From Roseomonas sp. HF4 (GTDB lineage: Bacteria; Pseudomonadota; Alphaproteobacteria; Acetobacterales; Acetobacteraceae), in contig NZ_STGD01000013.1 of assembly GCF_005222755.1 (NCBI RefSeq), forward strand, positions 124,001 to 188,000: a DNA stretch of 64,000 nucleotides, in the 5' to 3' direction. Under the pieces are notes generated by a model. That model was not told where the DNA came from. It saw only the letters and a list, made by a program, of their open reading frames with translations, and did no database searches. The first letter of the stretch is position 1; each line of letters begins with the position of its first letter. The translations under genes and the position numbers were made by a program. Of the stretch, positions 61,367 to 64,000 are shown in pieces.

Positions 61367-63073
61367 ATGGCCACTGCCGACGACATGCGCTGGTTCAAGG
61401 AACAGTTCGAGGCGCCGATCGCCGCGGCTCTCGTCGGGACGCCCTTCGATGTCGACATGCTGGTCGCCATCGCCTGCCAGGAGACGGGCCACATCTGGTC
61501 CACGCTGCGCCGCAAGGCGATGCCGACCGAGCAGATCCTGGCGCTGTGCGTTGGCGACACGCTGGACGACACCGCAGGGCGCCGCGCCTTCCCACGCAAC
61601 CGGGCCGAGCTCATGGCGGCGCCGAACGGCGCCCAGATGTTCGCGATCGCACGTAAGGCACTCGAGGACATGGCTGCCCATATCGCGGGCTTTTCCGGCG
61701 TCGTCGGCAATCCCAATAAGTTCTGCCACGGCTTCGGCATGTTCCAGCGGGACCTGCAGTTCTTCAAGACCGATCCAGACTACTTCCTGCAGCGTCGCTA
61801 CGAAGGGTTTGACGCAGCCCTCGAGCAATGCCTTGGCGAGCTGAAGCGCGGCCTGCGCAAGCTCGGCTTCGAGACGAAGACACGCCTCACCGACCTCGAA
61901 TTCGCGGCTGTGGCGATCACCTACAACACCGGCGGCTTCAAGCCGGCCAAGGGGCTGAAGCAGGGCCATTTCGACGGCACGCAGTTCTATGGCGAGAAGG
62001 TCTTCGGGTTCCTGCGCCTCGCCCAAACCGTGGCGCTGGGTGGCGCGGCGCCGCGCATTTCCCCGCCGGCGCCGGACACGGCCATCCTGCCGCCACCGAG
62101 CGACGTCACCGCGCAAGGCGCCATTTTCATGGTGGAGACGCTGGAAGCGCCGCTGCGGGTGCGCAGCGAGCCCCGCAAGAGCGATCCGCCCGGGCGGAAC
62201 GTGGTGGCGCACCTGCCTGACGGGCACCACGTGCGGGCGGTGACGGGCAAGCCGGTCAACGGGTTCCTGGAGATCGAGACCAGCCTGTCGGGAGCGCTGA
62301 TCCGCGGCTTCTGTTCGACGAGGATGCTTGTGCCGGCGGACGGGGCGCCGCCTTCCCTCCCGGCCGCGCCTGCCGCCGCGCCGTCCGCGGGCGGCATCGT
62401 CGCCGCCCACATGCCGCGCAGGCCCGGGACTGTCACGAAGCGCACCGCGCCCGCCGGCGCCCATTCGCTGAACGAGGCGGGCCAGCCGGGCCGCACGGGC
62501 AGCACGCCACAGGAACTGGTGGCCAGCATCGCGGCGATCATCGACCACCTGGCGGTGGACCGCCTCGCACACAGGCGATACCAGCCAGGGGGCGGCAGCA
62601 CGTTCTGCAACATCTACGCGCATGATGTCTGCCACCTCGCCGGCATCTACCTGCCGCGGGTGTGGTGGCGGCAACGCGCGCTCGAGGCACTGGCCGCCGG
62701 GCAGCGGGTCCAGCCGCTGATCGGCGACACCATCGTCGAGATGCGCGCCAACGACCTGTTCCGCTGGCTGCAGGATTTCGGCCCGGCCTTCGGCTGGCGC
62801 CGGACAGGCACCACGACAAAGCTGCAGGAGGCCGCCAACCAGGGCGCGATCGGACTGATCGTCGCGCGCCGCAAGGAAGACGGGAAGTCGGGGCATATCG
62901 TGATCGTCATTCCCGAGACGGCGACCGATAGGGCGCGCCGCAACAGCAGCGGGGAAGTCACCGCGCCGCTCCAGAGCCAGGCCGGGGCCGCGAACTTCCG
63001 CCGCGGCACCGGGCGCGCGAATTGGTGGAACGGCGAGGAGTTCGCCGAGAGCGCATTCTGGGTGCACGGATGA
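61367..63073 (+). CDS. Muramidase-SH3-CHAP-like cell-wall hydrolase
   Basis: 568 residues, start 61367 with TAGGAGGACC. Residues 1-220 are lysozyme/transglycosylase-like: catalytic-type Glu39 in MLVAIACQETGHIWSTL, FCHGFGMFQRDLQFF and AVAITYNTGGFKPAKG. Residues about 250-310 look like an SH3b wall-binding domain (EAPLRVRSEPRK; GFLEIETSLSGALIRGFCST). A Pro/Ala linker leads to residues 390-568, with an NlpC/CHAP-like pair STFCNIYAHDVCHLAG (Cys) and KSGHIVIVIPE (His). It would cut glycan and peptide bonds in peptidoglycan. No signal peptide, so release needs the cluster or lysis. Third gene of the plus-strand operon. Confidence 0.78.
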   Translation: MATADDMRWFKEQFEAPIAAALVGTPFDVDMLVAIACQETGHIWSTLRRKAMPTEQILALCVGDTLDDTAGRRAFPRNRAELMAAPNGAQMFAIARKALEDMAAHIAGFSGVVGNPNKFCHGFGMFQRDLQFFKTDPDYFLQRRYEGFDAALEQCLGELKRGLRKLGFETKTRLTDLEFAAVAITYNTGGFKPAKGLKQGHFDGTQFYGEKVFGFLRLAQTVALGGAAPRISPPAPDTAILPPPSDVTAQGAIFMVETLEAPLRVRSEPRKSDPPGRNVVAHLPDGHHVRAVTGKPVNGFLEIETSLSGALIRGFCSTRMLVPADGAPPSLPAAPAAAPSAGGIVAAHMPRRPGTVTKRTAPAGAHSLNEAGQPGRTGSTPQELVASIAAIIDHLAVDRLAHRRYQPGGGSTFCNIYAHDVCHLAGIYLPRVWWRQRALEALAAGQRVQPLIGDTIVEMRANDLFRWLQDFGPAFGWRRTGTTTKLQEAANQGAIGLIVARRKEDGKSGHIVIVIPETATDRARRNSSGEVTAPLQSQAGAANFRRGTGRANWWNGEEFAESAFWVHG

Positions 63074-63411
63074 CGCCAATCCCACGCCTCCTCGCGACAG
63101 CGCTCTGCGCGGAGCCGACCTCGTGCGGGGTGGTGTGCGGAGAAGGCGCCAGACGACGGCGCGCGATCAAACTGGGCTGCATCGCCCGGCCGGCGCGGTC
63201 GGCCGCGCAGACCGCGACAGTAGCCGGCGTGGCCGCACTCGAAGTGACGGTCCTGGCCACGACGATCTCGAGCGTCGTCGTCGTCGGGATGGTGCGGGAA
63301 CGCGCAGCCTGTCTCTGCGACGACCAAGTCGTCACCCTTGATTGCCTGGAATGCGATCTGACCGATGCGCACCCACCTGGCGCCGCGACGACGCAAGGAA
63401 GGCTTCCATGA
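63070..63411 (+). CDS. Small Cys-containing putative membrane protein, unknown
   Basis: 113 residues. It starts inside the stop of the muramidase gene (GGATGAC) and ends overlapping the next start (ATGA), which is the main reason to believe it is real. A hydrophobic span lies at about 46-74 (TATVAGVAALEVTVLATTIS-SVVVVGMV), followed by a Cys-rich tail (RERAACLCDDQVVTLDCLEC). Upstream, residues 13-23 hold three more cysteines. It might be an immunity-like or holin-like partner of the hydrolase, but no family is recognised. Confidence 0.5.
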   Translation: MTPIPRLLATALCAEPTSCGVVCGEGARRRRAIKLGCIARPARSAAQTATVAGVAALEVTVLATTISSVVVVGMVRERAACLCDDQVVTLDCLECDLTDAHPPGAATTQGRLP

Positions 63412-64000
63412 TTCTCGCCCCGCCCTCTGCGGGCCTCATGCTGGCTGCTGACGGTCCGATCCTGGCCACCCGCGTTGGCTCCAATCGCCTTGCCTTCGCG
63501 ACAGGCGACAATATCGGTATCGCCATCGAGTCCACGCCCTATCCGTGTGTTGACATCGGGTTCAGCCGCACCGAGGGCGTTGTGCAGCCGGTCTTCGAGG
63601 ATGGCAGCGTCGTCGGCGTAGCGACGGCGGGCGCGCATCACGTGCAGGTGGTCGGGCCCCAGTCCGTGGCGCACATTACGGTCTTTGCGGCTGGGTCGGC
63701 GGCCGCCACGATGACCCGGGCGCCCGTCTCCGCCGATACCGCCCCAGGCAGGGTCGGCGCTACCGGAAAGGCACCGGGAGCCGACCGCAATCACGGCGCC
63801 GCCTGCATCAGCGAGCGGCCGCGCGGCTGCGATGACCGCCCGCCGCCAGAGAGCGGAGTTTCCAGCCCGCTGATCTCTTCGACCACGACCTCGATCGGCT
63901 TCAGGATCAGGGGGGCGCCGCAGAATGCGGCCTCCGGTGTCCGCAAACCGAACATCCATCTCGGTTACCGGCGGACCGGGGTCGCGGTCGCCCCGGGTGC
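63408..64000 (+). CDS. Unknown protein, truncated by the window end
   Basis: Open from ATG 63408 (site AAGGAAGG) to the window edge, at least 197 residues. The first 110 residues have a beta-strand-like hydrophobic alternation (LATRVGSNRLAFATGDNIGI; VFEDGSVVGVATAGAHHVQV). The rest is less protein-like, with Pro/Arg/Ser runs, so the frame might end differently in the full gene. Overlaps the preceding stop by ATGA, indicating translational coupling. Not recognised. Confidence 0.45.
   Translation, partial: MILAPPSAGLMLAADGPILATRVGSNRLAFATGDNIGIAIESTPYPCVDIGFSRTEGVVQPVFEDGSVVGVATAGAHHVQVVGPQSVAHITVFAAGSAAATMTRAPVSADTAPGRVGATGKAPGADRNHGAACISERPRGCDDRPPPESGVSSPLISSTTTSIGFRIRGAPQNAASGVRKPNIHLGYRRTGVAVAPG

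Noticed and set aside
62958..63959. 333-residue minus-strand frame near the window end
   Set aside because: Arg-rich, no motif, and opposed by coupled plus-strand frames with ribosome sites.

Overview
The window is high-GC DNA (roughly 70% by eye) from an alphaproteobacterium. Acetobacteraceae, of the Roseomonas/Rhodovarius type, is my best guess. The signs are several orphan tripartite-tricarboxylate-type (Bug) binding proteins, a fused HyuA-HyuB hydantoinase/oxoprolinase, tightly overlapping ATGA/GTGA gene junctions, and Acetobacteraceae-flavoured phage and IS remnants. The taxonomic call is inference. I saw no rRNA, tRNA or CRISPR array.

Layout. (1) 1-3556: the 3' part of a dipeptide/oligopeptide ABC importer operon (dppB partial, dppC, dppD, dppF). 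(2) 3704-4620: a scar in which a truncated IS630 transposase abuts a decapitated phage tail gene, directly against the 3' end of hyuAB. (3) 4621-29456: a catabolic region for amide, hydantoin or organic-acid type substrates. It holds hyuAB, four Bug binding proteins with no TctA/TctB, three SDR dehydrogenases, two polysaccharide-deacetylase-fold hydrolases, a ketopantoate-reductase-like protein, two paralogous alpha/beta hydrolases, a CMD protein, an Asp/Glu-racemase-like protein, an MFS carrier, a DHDPS-like protein without its catalytic lysine, a TauD dioxygenase, a GMC oxidoreductase, and GntR and LysR regulators. (4) 29701-33848: a zinc-ribbon hypothetical, RsgA, a small HExxH protein coupled to a DUF2786-type protein, and an acetamidase/formamidase. 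(5) 34016-35194: IS21 istA and vapC remnants. (6) 35430-43580: an arsenic/metal island (thiolase, AhpD-like CMD, ArsA, ArsR, ArsP-type permease, mini-thioredoxin, CDF exporter, broken MFS gene, Cys-tailed ArsO-like flavoprotein, Cys-rich PadR regulator). It has striking operator-like palindromes. (7) 43806-45046: a mosaic of truncated recombinase, capsid, HTH and terminase genes.

(8) 45030 to the window end is the most novel part. A ten-gene, minus-strand, translationally coupled operon (45030-53956) encodes a family of paralogous soluble proteins. They share an N-terminal helix (I..lG..IAeAQ.aLD), a central LGFTPtFYqF strand motif and a C-terminal SYs.kY..EG.S...RLV.VPaP segment. One copy carries a large insert that includes an OmpA-like domain. 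The operon also encodes two PASTA-domain proteins, an Arg/Ala-rich coiled-coil protein, a TPR protein, and a protein made of four repeats that look like the ribosomal L7/L12 C-terminal fold. Facing or following it are a patatin-like phospholipase, a small membrane protein, a 1177-residue fusion of a subtilisin protease with an HExxH gluzincin, an MBL-fold hydrolase, a muramidase-SH3-CHAP-like cell-wall hydrolase and two small coupled genes.

How they may work together: the operon looks like a multi-subunit cytoplasmic or peptidoglycan-associated assembly, with lipid-, protein- and wall-cleaving enzymes as effectors or processing factors. That function is inference. What is directly visible is the paralogy, the catalytic motifs and the gene coupling. 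The paralogous domain distantly resembles DUF2589 in layout, which a profile search could test.
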